Positions 22,922 to 31,815 of a stretch of 51,989 nucleotides of DNA are shown piece by piece. The DNA lies in NCBI GenBank assembly GCA_016290775.1, contig JAEEVF010000006.1, positions 1-51,989 of the forward strand, in the 5' to 3' direction. This DNA is from Acetatifactor sp. GTDB taxonomy: Bacteria; Bacillota; Clostridia; Lachnospirales; Lachnospiraceae. A program made the position numbers and the translations under genes. The stretch's first letter is position 1; every line of letters starts with the position of its first letter. The notes beneath the pieces are model-generated. The model ran no database searches. It saw only the letters and a program-made list of their open reading frames with translations, and had not been told where the DNA came from.

Positions 22922-24960
22922 ATACCTGGAAATTAGCTTTTACGAACATGAAAAAAAGCGTCAGCGATTACGTGGTATATTTCATCACTTTGATCTTTGG
23001 CGTAGCGATCTTTTACATTTTCAATGCGATCGGTGATCAGGCGCTGATAAATGACCTGTCGGAATCGGGATATGAGATCGTCCAGACAATGATCTCGCTC
23101 CTTACGGGCGCATCCATCGGCGTTGCCTTAGTGCTTGGGTTTCTCATCATTTACGCGAACAATTTCCTGATCCGCAGAAGAAAGAAGGAGTTTGGAATCT
23201 ATCTGCTCCTTGGCATGGGGAAAAAGCAGGTGTCGAGGATCCTGTTTTGCGAGACGTTGATCGCAGGTCTGATCTCGCTGGGCGTCGGTCTGGCCGTCGG
23301 GATTCTCGGTTCGCAGTTTTTGTCCTTCCTGGTTGGGAACTTTTTTGACGCGGACTTAAGCCAATATCAATTTCGTTTTTCGCTGATGGCAACGATAAAG
23401 ACCGTGATCTCCTTTGTGGTCATGAACCTTGTGGTTCTTTTGTTTCACGCCGCAACGATCACGAAATATCAGCTCGTTGACCTTCTTTCGGCCAGGAAAA
23501 AGCCGGAGACTAACATCGTGAGTGGTTCCTGGGTCAATCTGATCCTGTTCGTTCTTTCTGCGGTAGCGCTTGGATATGCCTATTATCGCGTTGGATTTCG
23601 CGGAAATGAGATCTACATGAAAGAGATGATCCGCCTGATCTTGATCGGTATTGTGGCAAACATGGTGCTGTTCCGGTCGCTGGCAGGGTTTTTGATGGAG
23701 GCCGTAAGAAGCTTAAAGGGATTCTATCACAGGAAACTGAATGCCTTTGTGCTCCGTCAGTTTTGCGCAGGGCTTCGGACCTCCTCCATTACGATGGGGA
23801 TCATTTGTCTGATGCTTTTTGCCACGATCCTTTCGTTTGTGATCGGATTCTCCATGGCAAATCAATTCCAGGGAAGCGCAAGGGAGAAGACGCCGGTGGA
23901 TTTTTCAATCCAGCGCAACGACGGTGTGAAGGTGACGGATTATTTTGCTCAGGTGGGTCATTCCTTTGATGAATGGGCCAAGAATGGGTATGTGGAGGTA
24001 CCGGTCTATGCACATCAGGGCCTTGCTTTCGAGCAGACGGTGGGCGGTTTTATCGCGGGCTTAAAGGAGCAGTTCCCGCGTGCGATCTTTTGGGGATATC
24101 CCGCAGAGGTCATGGCGCTTTCGGATTTCAACAGTTTGATGCGGGTTTACGGACAGCGTGAGATCACGCTTTTGGAGGACAGATATGCCGTGGCCTGTAC
24201 CTTCGACATATTCCGTGCATCACGCGATCAGGCGCTGCAGAGTGGTCTGGAGATCCCGGTGGGCGATGCCGTGCTGAAGCCCGAGTACACGTCGTGTTGG
24301 GATGAATACCTTATGATGTCAGGCATTAGCCTGGACACGGGTACCATCATCATTCCGGACGAAGTTGCGGCAAAGGCCGTGGAGGAAGGGATCCTGGTCG
24401 CTCAAAACTATATCGCGGCAGGTGATTTCAAGGCGACTTCGAGGAGTGAGAAAAGGGAAGCGGATGATCTGATCAATCAGATCACCGTCGGCGGCGATAA
24501 GATGAACTATGCCATGAATCCTGGGGATCAGCACATGATCGCAGGCACGAAGATCTCCATCCGTGAATCTAACAATGGTCTGGCAATGATGGTGACCTTC
24601 CTTGTGACCTACGTTGGCGTCGTGTTCCTGCTTGCCAGCGCGGCGATCCTGTCCCTGAAGGCACTGTCGGAATCCATCGATTCACAAGGGCGATATGACA
24701 TCCTGAAAAAGCTGGGGTGTGGCGGAAAAATGCTGCGGCATGCGCTGTATGCGCAGATCGGTGTCTTTTTCCTGCTTCCCATGCTGATCGCGGGGATCCA
24801 TTCCGTGTTTGGCGTAAGCTATGCGAAATATTCCCTGAGTTCCTTGCTTTCGATTGAGGCAGGCTATGGCATCCTGGTGACTTGTATCGTGATGGTGGTT
24901 CTTTACGGGGGCTATATGTTCGCCACGATCCGCAGCAGTGAGAAGATCGTAAGGATCTGA
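22918..24960 (+). CDS. Bce-type ABC transporter permease with large extracellular domain
   Basis: 680 residues. About ten membrane helices in FtsX-like arrangement: one near the N-terminus, three around 60-160, further ones to about 310, then a long hydrophilic domain (about 310-545, NQFQGSAREKTPVDFS onward) and three C-terminal helices (IRSSEKIVRI at the end). The large extracellular domain between helices 7 and 8 is the hallmark of BceB-type permeases and binds the peptide/sensor kinase. Overlaps the ATPase gene by four bases. A strong terminator follows. Confidence 0.92.
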   Translation: MNTWKLAFTNMKKSVSDYVVYFITLIFGVAIFYIFNAIGDQALINDLSESGYEIVQTMISLLTGASIGVALVLGFLIIYANNFLIRRRKKEFGIYLLLGMGKKQVSRILFCETLIAGLISLGVGLAVGILGSQFLSFLVGNFFDADLSQYQFRFSLMATIKTVISFVVMNLVVLLFHAATITKYQLVDLLSARKKPETNIVSGSWVNLILFVLSAVALGYAYYRVGFRGNEIYMKEMIRLILIGIVANMVLFRSLAGFLMEAVRSLKGFYHRKLNAFVLRQFCAGLRTSSITMGIICLMLFATILSFVIGFSMANQFQGSAREKTPVDFSIQRNDGVKVTDYFAQVGHSFDEWAKNGYVEVPVYAHQGLAFEQTVGGFIAGLKEQFPRAIFWGYPAEVMALSDFNSLMRVYGQREITLLEDRYAVACTFDIFRASRDQALQSGLEIPVGDAVLKPEYTSCWDEYLMMSGISLDTGTIIIPDEVAAKAVEEGILVAQNYIAAGDFKATSRSEKREADDLINQITVGGDKMNYAMNPGDQHMIAGTKISIRESNNGLAMMVTFLVTYVGVVFLLASAAILSLKALSESIDSQGRYDILKKLGCGGKMLRHALYAQIGVFFLLPMLIAGIHSVFGVSYAKYSLSSLLSIEAGYGILVTCIVMVVLYGGYMFATIRSSEKIVRI

Positions 24961-24988
24961 TCTCGAAGTGTTTCAATATTGATTTTTT

Positions 24989-25015
24989 AGGCGTGGCTTT
25001 GGCCACGCCTTTTTA
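24989..25015 (+). terminator. Terminator after the Bce-like module
   Basis: AGGCGTGGC (24989-24997), loop TTTG, GCCACGCCT (25002-25010), then TTTTT. A textbook rho-independent terminator 28 bases past the permease stop. Confidence 0.95.
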
Positions 25016-25027
25016 CATAAAAAAAAC

Positions 25028-25056
25028 TTGTGTTTCAACGTATAATGGGCTAAAAT
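25028..25056 (+). promoter_or_regulatory. Promoter of the diguanylate cyclase gene
   Basis: TTGTGT, 17-base spacer, TAAAAT (25051-25056). A TATAAT at 25041 lies inside the spacer and may be an alternative -10 with a poorer -35. Confidence 0.5.
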
Positions 25057-25108
25057 TTTATTGTATCCAATCCACAGCGAGAGCGTGCCTAAGGGGGCGA
25101 TAACGTAT

Positions 25109-26263
25109 ATGGGAAAAGATTATTTTTTTTACTATGCGGAAGGAAACTTCGTTTGTATCATGATCTTGCTGATCATTCTTGCCAATGACTGGGTGAATAA
25201 TACCAAGCAAGAGAAGCAGATCTGGTTCAACCGGACCATTATCGCGCATATTTTGTATTTTACGACGGATATTTTCTGGTCTGGAATACTTGGAGGTCAG
25301 ATCCCGAAGATCCGCTTTTTGATCATATTTTTGAATCTCGCAAACTATGTGCTTATGAGCTATATGGCGTATGCGTGGTTTATGTACATGGCCGTGGCGG
25401 AAGGGATGACGTTCTGGAAAAACAAAAGGAACAAAATCCTCTGCCTTCTGCCCATGACCATATCCACTCTTGCGATTGTCATTGCTTATCTTATCAAACC
25501 CTATTTTTGGATCAATGAGGCAGGGGAGGTAAATGCTCTGTATAGTCCAATGCAAGTTGCGGCTCCGGCAATTTATCTTTTTGTCGCATTGGGACTGTCC
25601 ATGAGGAATGCAAGCAAGGCGGAGACCAGAGAGGATAAGAAGATATTCCGGCTGATCGGGATCTATCCCATTGCCGTTCTCCTTTTTGGCGTACTTCAGA
25701 TCGTGGCCCTGAACGCCCCGGCTTTCTGCTTTGGCGTTACGGTGATGCTGTTATTTTTCTATATTCAGAGCATGCAGACCAGGATTTCCGTGGATGCGTT
25801 GACACGCCTTAATAATCGCGGGCAGATCAACCGGTACGTGGACCAGTTAAGGTTCCAGGACAACGTGAAGGTTTATGTCATGCTGATGGACCTCGATCAC
25901 TTTAAGCAGATCAACGATACCTATGGACATGCGGAAGGAGACCGGGCACTGGTCCTGGCGGCAGAAGCGTTGAAACGCACCTGTGAAAGATTCAGAACGC
26001 CGATTTTTCTTGGAAGATATGGTGGAGATGAATTTACGATCATCCTTCAAAATCCGGAGGAGAAAAATCATCCTGAGCAGCTTATGGACGTGATCCGCGA
26101 TAACTTGGCGAAAAAGAAGGAGGAGAATCAATTGCCTTATGCGCTGGAAGCCAGTATCGGCTATGATGAACTCCGGGATGAAAAAGATACCATGCAGGAA
26201 TGTATGATGCGTGCGGATGAGAAGCTCTATGCGGATAAGCAAAACAGAAGGATCAAAAGATAG
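25109..26263 (+). CDS. Membrane-bound diguanylate cyclase (GGDEF)
   Basis: 384 residues; the ATG at 25109 has AAGGGGG upstream, whereas an open frame from 25061 has none. Six or so hydrophobic helices occupy about 12-220 with no recognised ligand domain. The GGDEF domain follows: DALTRLNNRGQI, MDLDHFKQINDTYGHAEGD and the active-site GRYGGDEF with G305-G-D-E-F309. It should make cyclic di-GMP from GTP. The RxxD inhibitory site normally five residues before GGDEF is absent (TPIFL instead), so product inhibition may be lost. Confidence 0.9.
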   Translation: MGKDYFFYYAEGNFVCIMILLIILANDWVNNTKQEKQIWFNRTIIAHILYFTTDIFWSGILGGQIPKIRFLIIFLNLANYVLMSYMAYAWFMYMAVAEGMTFWKNKRNKILCLLPMTISTLAIVIAYLIKPYFWINEAGEVNALYSPMQVAAPAIYLFVALGLSMRNASKAETREDKKIFRLIGIYPIAVLLFGVLQIVALNAPAFCFGVTVMLLFFYIQSMQTRISVDALTRLNNRGQINRYVDQLRFQDNVKVYVMLMDLDHFKQINDTYGHAEGDRALVLAAEALKRTCERFRTPIFLGRYGGDEFTIILQNPEEKNHPEQLMDVIRDNLAKKKEENQLPYALEASIGYDELRDEKDTMQECMMRADEKLYADKQNRRIKR

Positions 26264-26299
26264 TGTTCGCTAAGGGGAAGATTACGGCAGATTTTTCCC

Positions 26300-26328
26300 T
26301 TGCATATCCAAGGTGAATCCTTTATAAT
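26300..26328 (+). promoter_or_regulatory. Promoter of the aconitase-family gene
   Basis: TTGCAT, 17-base spacer, TATAAT (26323-26328), about 60 bases before the start codon. The leader carries a small inverted repeat TGTGGA/TCCACA (about 26341-26361), followed by AGGAGG. Confidence 0.7.
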
Positions 26329-26390
26329 CAAAAATTGGACTTGTGGACGGTAGGATTCCACAGATTGAATGAATAACTAGGAGGACGATC

Positions 26391-28688
26391 ATGATCGAAT
26401 TACTGCAAGGCGGTGCATATCTTGTAAACGGCACCGAGATCGTTAAGGACGACGCGGAAGCCGTTGCAGCCATCAAGGCGAAGACCGGCAAGGAAGTGAC
26501 CAAGGCTGAGGCTGCAAAGGAGACCATCGCTTACGGGATCCTTAGGGACCACAATACTTCCGGCAACATGGAGAAGCTTAAGATCCGTTTTGACAAGCTG
26601 ACCAGCCATGACATTACGTTTGTCGGCATCATCCAGACGGCGAGGGCTTCAGGACTTCAGAAGTTCCCCATGCCTTACGTGCTGACCAACTGCCACAATT
26701 CCCTTTGCGCGGTGGGCGGTACCATCAATGAGGATGACCACATGTTTGGTCTTTCCTGCGCGAAGAAATATGGCGGAGTTTACGTGCCCCCTCATCAGGC
26801 AGTCATTCATCAGTTTGCAAGAGAAATGCTTGCCGGCGGCGGAAGGATGATCCTGGGAAGTGATTCCCACACCCGTTACGGCGCACTTGGCACCATGGCC
26901 ATGGGCGAGGGCGGTCCCGAGTTGGTAAAGCAGCTTTTAAATCAGACCTATGACATTAACATGCCCGGCGTTGTCGGCGTGTATCTTACCGGCGCACCCG
27001 TAAAGGGCGTTGGTCCTCAGGACGTGGCACTCGCGATCATCGGCGCGGTGTTCAAGAACGGTTACGTGAAGAATAAGGTGATGGAATTTGTGGGACCTGG
27101 CGTTGCAAGCCTTTCCGCAGATTTCCGTATCGGCATCGACGTCATGACGACCGAGACGACCTGCCTGTCCTCCATCTGGAAGACGGATGATCAGATCAAG
27201 GAATTTTATGACATTCACGGCCGCAGCGAGGATTACAAGGAACTGAATCCTGGAGAGGTGGCATATTACGACGGCATGATCTGCATTGATCTTTCCACGA
27301 TCCGTCCCATGATTGCAATGCCGTTCCATCCCAGCAATACTTACACCATTGAGGAGCTGAACGCAAACCTCATGGACATCCTGGACGAGACCGAAAAGAG
27401 GGCTCTGGTGAGCCTGGACGGCGCCGTGGATTATCACCTGAAGGACAAGGTGAAGAACGGCAAGTTTATCGTGGATCAGGGTATCATCGCAGGCTGTGCG
27501 GGCGGCGGATTCGAGAATATCTGCGCGGCAGCAGACATCTTGAAGGGCCAGTACATTGGCGCAGATGAGTTCACTTTGAGCGTATATCCCGCTTCCATGC
27601 CTGTTTACATGGAGCTGATAAGGAATGGCTGCGCGGCAACGATCCTTGAGACGGGTGCCGTGATGAAGACGGCGTTCTGCGGACCTTGCTTTGGCGCCGG
27701 CGACACGCCTGCAAACAATGCATTCTCCATCCGTCACTCCACCAGAAACTTCCCGAACAGAGAGGGAAGCAAGCTCCAGAACGGTCAGATTTCTTCCGTG
27801 GCCCTCATGGATGCAAGGTCCATCGCGGCAACGGCTGCGAACAAGGGCGTGCTGACGCCTGCGACCGATTTTGACGGTGAGTTTGGAAAGTATAAGTATC
27901 ATTTCGATTCCAAGATTTACGCAAACCGCGTGTTTGACTCCAAGGGCGTGGCTGATCCGAACGCGGAGATCCACTTTGGTCCGAACATCAAGGACTGGCC
28001 TGCAATGGGCGCACTGCCTGAGAACCTTGTGCTTCGCGTAGTCAGCGAGATCCATGATCCCGTGACGACCACCGACGAGCTGATCCCTTCCGGTGAGACC
28101 TCTTCCTATCGTTCCAATCCTTTGGGACTGGCTGAGTTCACCTTGAGCCGTAAGGATCCCGCTTACGTTGGTCTTGCAAAGGACATCCAGAAGGCAGAGA
28201 AGGCTAGAATGGCCGGCGAGCATCCTTGTCAGGCACATCCGGACGTGAAGCCCGTGATGGATGCCGTAAAGACACAGTTTGCGGATGCAAATAAGGACAA
28301 CACCGGATTTGGTTCCACGATCTTCGCCGTAAAGCCTGGCGACGGTTCAGCAAGAGAGCAGGCTGCTTCCTGCCAGAAGGTGCTTGGCGGCTGGGCAAAC
28401 ATTGCGAATGAATATGCTACGAAGAGATATCGTTCCAACCTGATCAACTGGGGCATGCTGCCTTTCCTGATCAAAGAGGGCGAGCTTCCCTTCAAGAATC
28501 TGGATTACCTCTTCATCCCCGGCATCAAGAGGGCCGTGGAGGAGAAGGCAGAAGTGATCAAGGCATATAAGGTCGACGCGGCAGGCTGTGCGCTTGGCGA
28601 GGCATTTGACCTGCGTCTTGGCGAGCTGACCGACGAGGAGCGCCAGATCATCCTTAAGGGATGCCTGATCAATTATAATCGCGTATAA
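26391..28688 (+). CDS. Aconitase-family hydratase
   Basis: 765 residues, ATG after AGGAGG. The N-terminal three domains bind the 4Fe-4S cluster: [42 protein letters not shown] (first cluster Cys) and [15 protein letters not shown] (second and third Cys), corresponding to the SCTNS and GPCIG regions of aconitase. A C-terminal swivel domain is fused ([20 protein letters not shown], 640-700). It probably interconverts citrate and isocitrate; the sequence differs from classical AcnA (for example GCAGGG rather than SCTNSS), so a related hydroxy-acid substrate is possible. Codon use is strongly biased (highly expressed type), which produces long antisense open frames opposite it. Confidence 0.88.
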   Translation: MIELLQGGAYLVNGTEIVKDDAEAVAAIKAKTGKEVTKAEAAKETIAYGILRDHNTSGNMEKLKIRFDKLTSHDITFVGIIQTARASGLQKFPMPYVLTNCHNSLCAVGGTINEDDHMFGLSCAKKYGGVYVPPHQAVIHQFAREMLAGGGRMILGSDSHTRYGALGTMAMGEGGPELVKQLLNQTYDINMPGVVGVYLTGAPVKGVGPQDVALAIIGAVFKNGYVKNKVMEFVGPGVASLSADFRIGIDVMTTETTCLSSIWKTDDQIKEFYDIHGRSEDYKELNPGEVAYYDGMICIDLSTIRPMIAMPFHPSNTYTIEELNANLMDILDETEKRALVSLDGAVDYHLKDKVKNGKFIVDQGIIAGCAGGGFENICAAADILKGQYIGADEFTLSVYPASMPVYMELIRNGCAATILETGAVMKTAFCGPCFGAGDTPANNAFSIRHSTRNFPNREGSKLQNGQISSVALMDARSIAATAANKGVLTPATDFDGEFGKYKYHFDSKIYANRVFDSKGVADPNAEIHFGPNIKDWPAMGALPENLVLRVVSEIHDPVTTTDELIPSGETSSYRSNPLGLAEFTLSRKDPAYVGLAKDIQKAEKARMAGEHPCQAHPDVKPVMDAVKTQFADANKDNTGFGSTIFAVKPGDGSAREQAASCQKVLGGWANIANEYATKRYRSNLINWGMLPFLIKEGELPFKNLDYLFIPGIKRAVEEKAEVIKAYKVDAAGCALGEAFDLRLGELTDEERQIILKGCLINYNRV

Positions 28689-28756
28689 GTCTTAAGCGGG
28701 CGCCGTGTTGGTTTCTTTATTTAGCTTGATGCGGCGTTTTGGGAAAGGATAAGCAT

Positions 28757-29251
28757 ATGCTGTTTAATGCAAAGATTGAAAACCCCATGCTGATCGGGGC
28801 GATCGAAGTGATGAGAGCGGATGAGAATCCGGAAAAGAAGGAAGCGGTGCTGGAGGAGATTTTGAAGGCAACCTTCCTTTGTCCGGCAACGGTTTCAGAG
28901 CCTCCGCTGGAAGGCGAAGACGGACAGCCGTACTTGAAGGATGACTGCGAAGTGCAGCAGAAGATGATCAAGGACAAGACTGGCAAACCGCTCCTGATGG
29001 CGTTCACGTCCCAGGAGGAGATGGATAAGTGGATGAGCCAGCGTGCGATCCGCGATTTCGTTTATGGGTTTGGCATGACGTTTTTGGAGTACGTGGACCT
29101 GATGATGCAGGAGATGCCAAGCGGCGAGAGAGGCCCCGCGCAGGGCTTTGTGATCGATCCGTACGGATGCAACCTCGTGGTGGACCGCGACATGGTGGCA
29201 AACATCATGCTCCGCCTCATCGCAAGAGGGTTGAAGAAAGATCAGAAGTAG
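28757..29251 (+). CDS. SseB-like protein
   Basis: 164 residues from the ATG at 28757 (AAAGGAT upstream; the frame from 28739 lacks a site). NPEKKEAVLEEILKATFLCPA, LLMAFTSQEEMDKW and FVIDPYGCNLVVDRDMVANIM fit the SseB N-terminal domain family, small cytoplasmic proteins of uncertain function. It ends 18 bases before the dispersed repeat cluster that separates it from the convergent plsC. Confidence 0.7.
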   Translation: MLFNAKIENPMLIGAIEVMRADENPEKKEAVLEEILKATFLCPATVSEPPLEGEDGQPYLKDDCEVQQKMIKDKTGKPLLMAFTSQEEMDKWMSQRAIRDFVYGFGMTFLEYVDLMMQEMPSGERGPAQGFVIDPYGCNLVVDRDMVANIMLRLIARGLKKDQK

Positions 29252-29268
29252 TATATGTGAAGTATGAA

Positions 29269-29403
29269 TGTGCCAGTGGAGACGGTTCTTTTATGTGCCA
29301 CTGGGGACGGTTCTTTTTGGCACGTTTTGTCTTCAAGGACAAAACGTGCCAAAAAGAACCGTCCCCACTGGCACATGAGTCAGAAAGAACCGTCCCCACT
29401 GGC
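29269..29403. repeat. Cluster of four dispersed GTGCC repeats forming a long palindrome
   Basis: Units in both orientations. The middle two (29295-29331 and 29338-29374) form an almost perfect 37-bp inverted repeat (one mismatch, six-base loop). The outer two are partial (29269-29294, and 29380-29403 with GAGTCA in place of GTGCCA at one end). The cluster lies between convergent genes and would terminate transcription from both sides. Confidence 0.9.
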
Positions 29404-29409
29404 ACATTT

Positions 29410-30168
29410 TTATTTCTTAGGCGCGAGCTTTGCCGCAAAGTCTTCTTTAAGTGCGAAGTAGCGTTCGGAGATCAAGTTCTGGAAGTAGGCGCCGATGTTT
29501 TTCTTGGTTTCTTTGTCCAGGTCTTTTAAGTAGATCGGTTCGCCATAATCCAGGATGACCGTTGCGGGGCGAACTTTGGGAAGATGGTCTTCAAACAGGG
29601 CCGCGGAGTTTACGATGGTGACGGGGATCACGGGAGCGCCGCTCTTTTCCGCGATCTTAAAGCTGCCGTCGTGGAAGGGAAGGAAGGTGTCATTGACTTT
29701 GTTCCTTGTGCCTTCCGGGAAGATGAAGATCGAGATGCCGCGTTTTGCCTTGTCGATGGCCGTGAGGATCGTCTTGATGCCTTCCTTTACGTTTTCGCGG
29801 TCCAGGAACAGGCAGTGCATGTTGGCCATCCAACGGCGGAGCAGGAGCCATTTGAGCATTTCCTTTTTGGCGATATAGCCCGTGGGCCCTGGAACGCGCA
29901 CATAGGTCAAAAGGATGTCGAAGTAGCTTCGGTGATTGGCAATATATACTACCGAACGGTCCTTTGGAACATTCGCCTCGCCGACAACGATCACCTTTGC
30001 GCCGGCTGTCCAAAGGCAAAGGCGAAAGCCGTTCCTTACCAGGAACAGGCTCAGGCGTCCCTTGGCGTCTTTGTTGATCAGTCCGATGATCCATTCCACG
30101 AGAAGTATGGGAATGAAAATGATCAGGAACGTCACGACGTAGAATATGATGATGATAAATCGTAACAT
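29410..30168 (-). CDS. plsC: 1-acyl-sn-glycerol-3-phosphate acyltransferase
   Basis: 252 residues. A strong N-terminal membrane segment (about 3-30), acyltransferase motif I N78-H79-RSYF-D84, the FPEGTRNK motif III near residue 150 and a basic C-terminus. It transfers a fatty acyl chain to lysophosphatidic acid at the inner face of the membrane, making phosphatidic acid. The ATG at 30168 has AGAGGGG upstream. Monocistronic; divergent from pyrC. Confidence 0.9.
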   Translation of the reverse strand: MLRFIIIIFYVVTFLIIFIPILLVEWIIGLINKDAKGRLSLFLVRNGFRLCLWTAGAKVIVVGEANVPKDRSVVYIANHRSYFDILLTYVRVPGPTGYIAKKEMLKWLLLRRWMANMHCLFLDRENVKEGIKTILTAIDKAKRGISIFIFPEGTRNKVNDTFLPFHDGSFKIAEKSGAPVIPVTIVNSAALFEDHLPKVRPATVILDYGEPIYLKDLDKETKKNIGAYFQNLISERYFALKEDFAAKLAPKK

Positions 30169-30281
30169 TTGTAAGCACCCCTCTTATTGCTTTCCTTGCA
30201 AGTATAACACATGCCTTCGAAAATGTATAGTAAAAGTAAAAATGGAAGGGTATTTGAGAGAAAAATGCGAATATGAGTGTG

Positions 30282-30336
30282 TTGCGGCAAGAGGAAATGT
30301 GTGATAATATGAATTCGAAAGGTGCCCTTAGGGCAC
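30282..30336 (+). promoter_or_regulatory. Promoter-like sequence and 15-base palindrome upstream of pyrC
   Basis: TTGCGG (30282-30287), 17-base spacer, TAATAT (30305-30310) with GTGA before it. The palindrome GTGCCCTTAGGGCAC (30322-30336) follows just past the expected start of transcription. An almost identical palindrome, GTGCCCTAAGGGCAC, forms the terminator stem at 42919. Here no T-run follows, so a role as operator is possible. Confidence 0.4.
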
Positions 30337-30392
30337 AGTATGTTTGCGCAAGGGCATGGCAAGCAAAGGCTGGGAAAGGTTGGATTTGGAAA

Positions 30393-31763
30393 ATGTTATT
30401 GATCAAGAATGGTTATGTGATCGATCCGAAGTCGGGTTTTGAAGGGAAAAGGGATCTGTGGATCGAGGACGGGAAGATCGTAAGGATGGAGGAGAGTGTG
30501 GACGCAGCGGGTGGCACGTCGGGCGAAGGCGGCGCGCAGGGTGGCGCTAGCCAGGATGGCTGCGGCGAAAGTGCGCAGGGTGGCGCTGGCATGGACGGCT
30601 GTGGTGCTGATGCGCAGGTCATTGATGCTGCGGGTCTCATCGTGGCGCCGGGGCTGATTGACGTGCACGTGCATTTTAGAGAGCCTGGTTTTACCTATAA
30701 GGAGGACATTCAGACGGGCGCAAGGGCTGCCGCAAAGGGCGGTTTTACGACCGTGGTCATGATGGCAAACACGAAGCCTAGCATCGACAACGAGGAGACC
30801 TTGGAAGAGGTTCTGGAAAAGGGCAGGCAGACGGGCATCCGCGTGCTTTCCTGCGTGAACGTGACCAAGGGAATGAAAGGGCAGGAACTGGCACCGCTCG
30901 CGGAGCTTTCGGCAAAAGGCGCGGCGGGCTTTACGGACGATGGCGTGCCCATCCTAAATGAGGCGCTCGTGCGCGAGGCCATGGAACTTGCACACAAACT
31001 GGATAAGCCCATCAGCTTCCACGAGGAAGACCCGAAATACATTGAAAATAACGGGATCAACCGCGGGAAGGCGAGTGCATATTATGGGATCGGAGGGTCT
31101 CCGAGAGAAGCGGAGTACACGCTTTCCGCAAGGGACATTGAGCTCGCAAAGGAGACTGGCGCGGACATTGACGTTCAACATATCAGCACGAAGGAGGCCG
31201 TGGAGCTGGTGCGAAAAGCAAGACAGGCTGGGTTTCTCAACGTGCATGCGGAGGCGACGCCCCACCACTTTACGCTGACGGAAGAGGCGGCGATCAAATA
31301 CGGCACAAATGCGAAGATGAATCCGCCACTTCGCGAGGAGGCGGACCGGCTGGCGATCATAGAAGGCTTGAAGGATGGGACGATCGAGATGATCGCGACG
31401 GACCATGCGCCGCATTCCGCAGAGGAGAAGGCGCGCGCGATCACGGCGGCGCCGAGCGGGATCATAGGCCTTGAGACGGCGCTTTCGCTGGGCATCACGG
31501 AGCTGGTGGATAAGGGCTATCTGACTATGTGTGAGCTCCTTGAAAGGATGAGCACCGGGCCGGCGAGGATATATCATTTGGATGCGGGATATATCGCCGA
31601 AGGCGGTCCGGCGGATCTTGTTCTGATCGACAAGGACGCTGAGGTGATCCCCGGAAATTATGCGTCCAAGGCGAGCAACACGCCGTTTACGGGGTGGAAG
31701 CTGAAGGGCAGGGTGAAGGCGACGATCTGCGACGGGAAGATTGCGTGGAGCGAGATGGAATAA
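30393..31763 (+). CDS. pyrC: Dihydroorotase, class I
   Basis: 456 residues from the ATG at 30393 (MLLIKNGYVIDPKSG, the usual family start), although its binding site (GGGAAAGG) is distant and the frame is open upstream to 30273. Zinc-ligand motif DVHVHFREPG, later HISTKEAV, HAEATPHHF and the ATDHAPHS metal Asp. It closes carbamoyl-aspartate to dihydroorotate in pyrimidine synthesis. An unusual Gly/Ala/Ser-rich insert (about residues 36-74) lies before the catalytic barrel and contains a 13-residue tandem duplication (AQGGASQDGCGES and AQGGAGMDGCGAD), a 39-base repeat at 30534 and 30573. It stands alone rather than in a pyr operon. Confidence 0.9.
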   Translation: MLLIKNGYVIDPKSGFEGKRDLWIEDGKIVRMEESVDAAGGTSGEGGAQGGASQDGCGESAQGGAGMDGCGADAQVIDAAGLIVAPGLIDVHVHFREPGFTYKEDIQTGARAAAKGGFTTVVMMANTKPSIDNEETLEEVLEKGRQTGIRVLSCVNVTKGMKGQELAPLAELSAKGAAGFTDDGVPILNEALVREAMELAHKLDKPISFHEEDPKYIENNGINRGKASAYYGIGGSPREAEYTLSARDIELAKETGADIDVQHISTKEAVELVRKARQAGFLNVHAEATPHHFTLTEEAAIKYGTNAKMNPPLREEADRLAIIEGLKDGTIEMIATDHAPHSAEEKARAITAAPSGIIGLETALSLGITELVDKGYLTMCELLERMSTGPARIYHLDAGYIAEGGPADLVLIDKDAEVIPGNYASKASNTPFTGWKLKGRVKATICDGKIAWSEME

Positions 31764-31815
31764 GAAGCGCAATCTGGTTTGAACATGGGATTCTCAATGG
31801 GTCGAGGCGACGACA

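Noticed and set aside
26937..28238. 433-codon minus-strand open frame
   Set aside because: It lies entirely antisense to the aconitase-family gene; the strong codon bias of that gene keeps the opposite frame open. No binding site or family resemblance.
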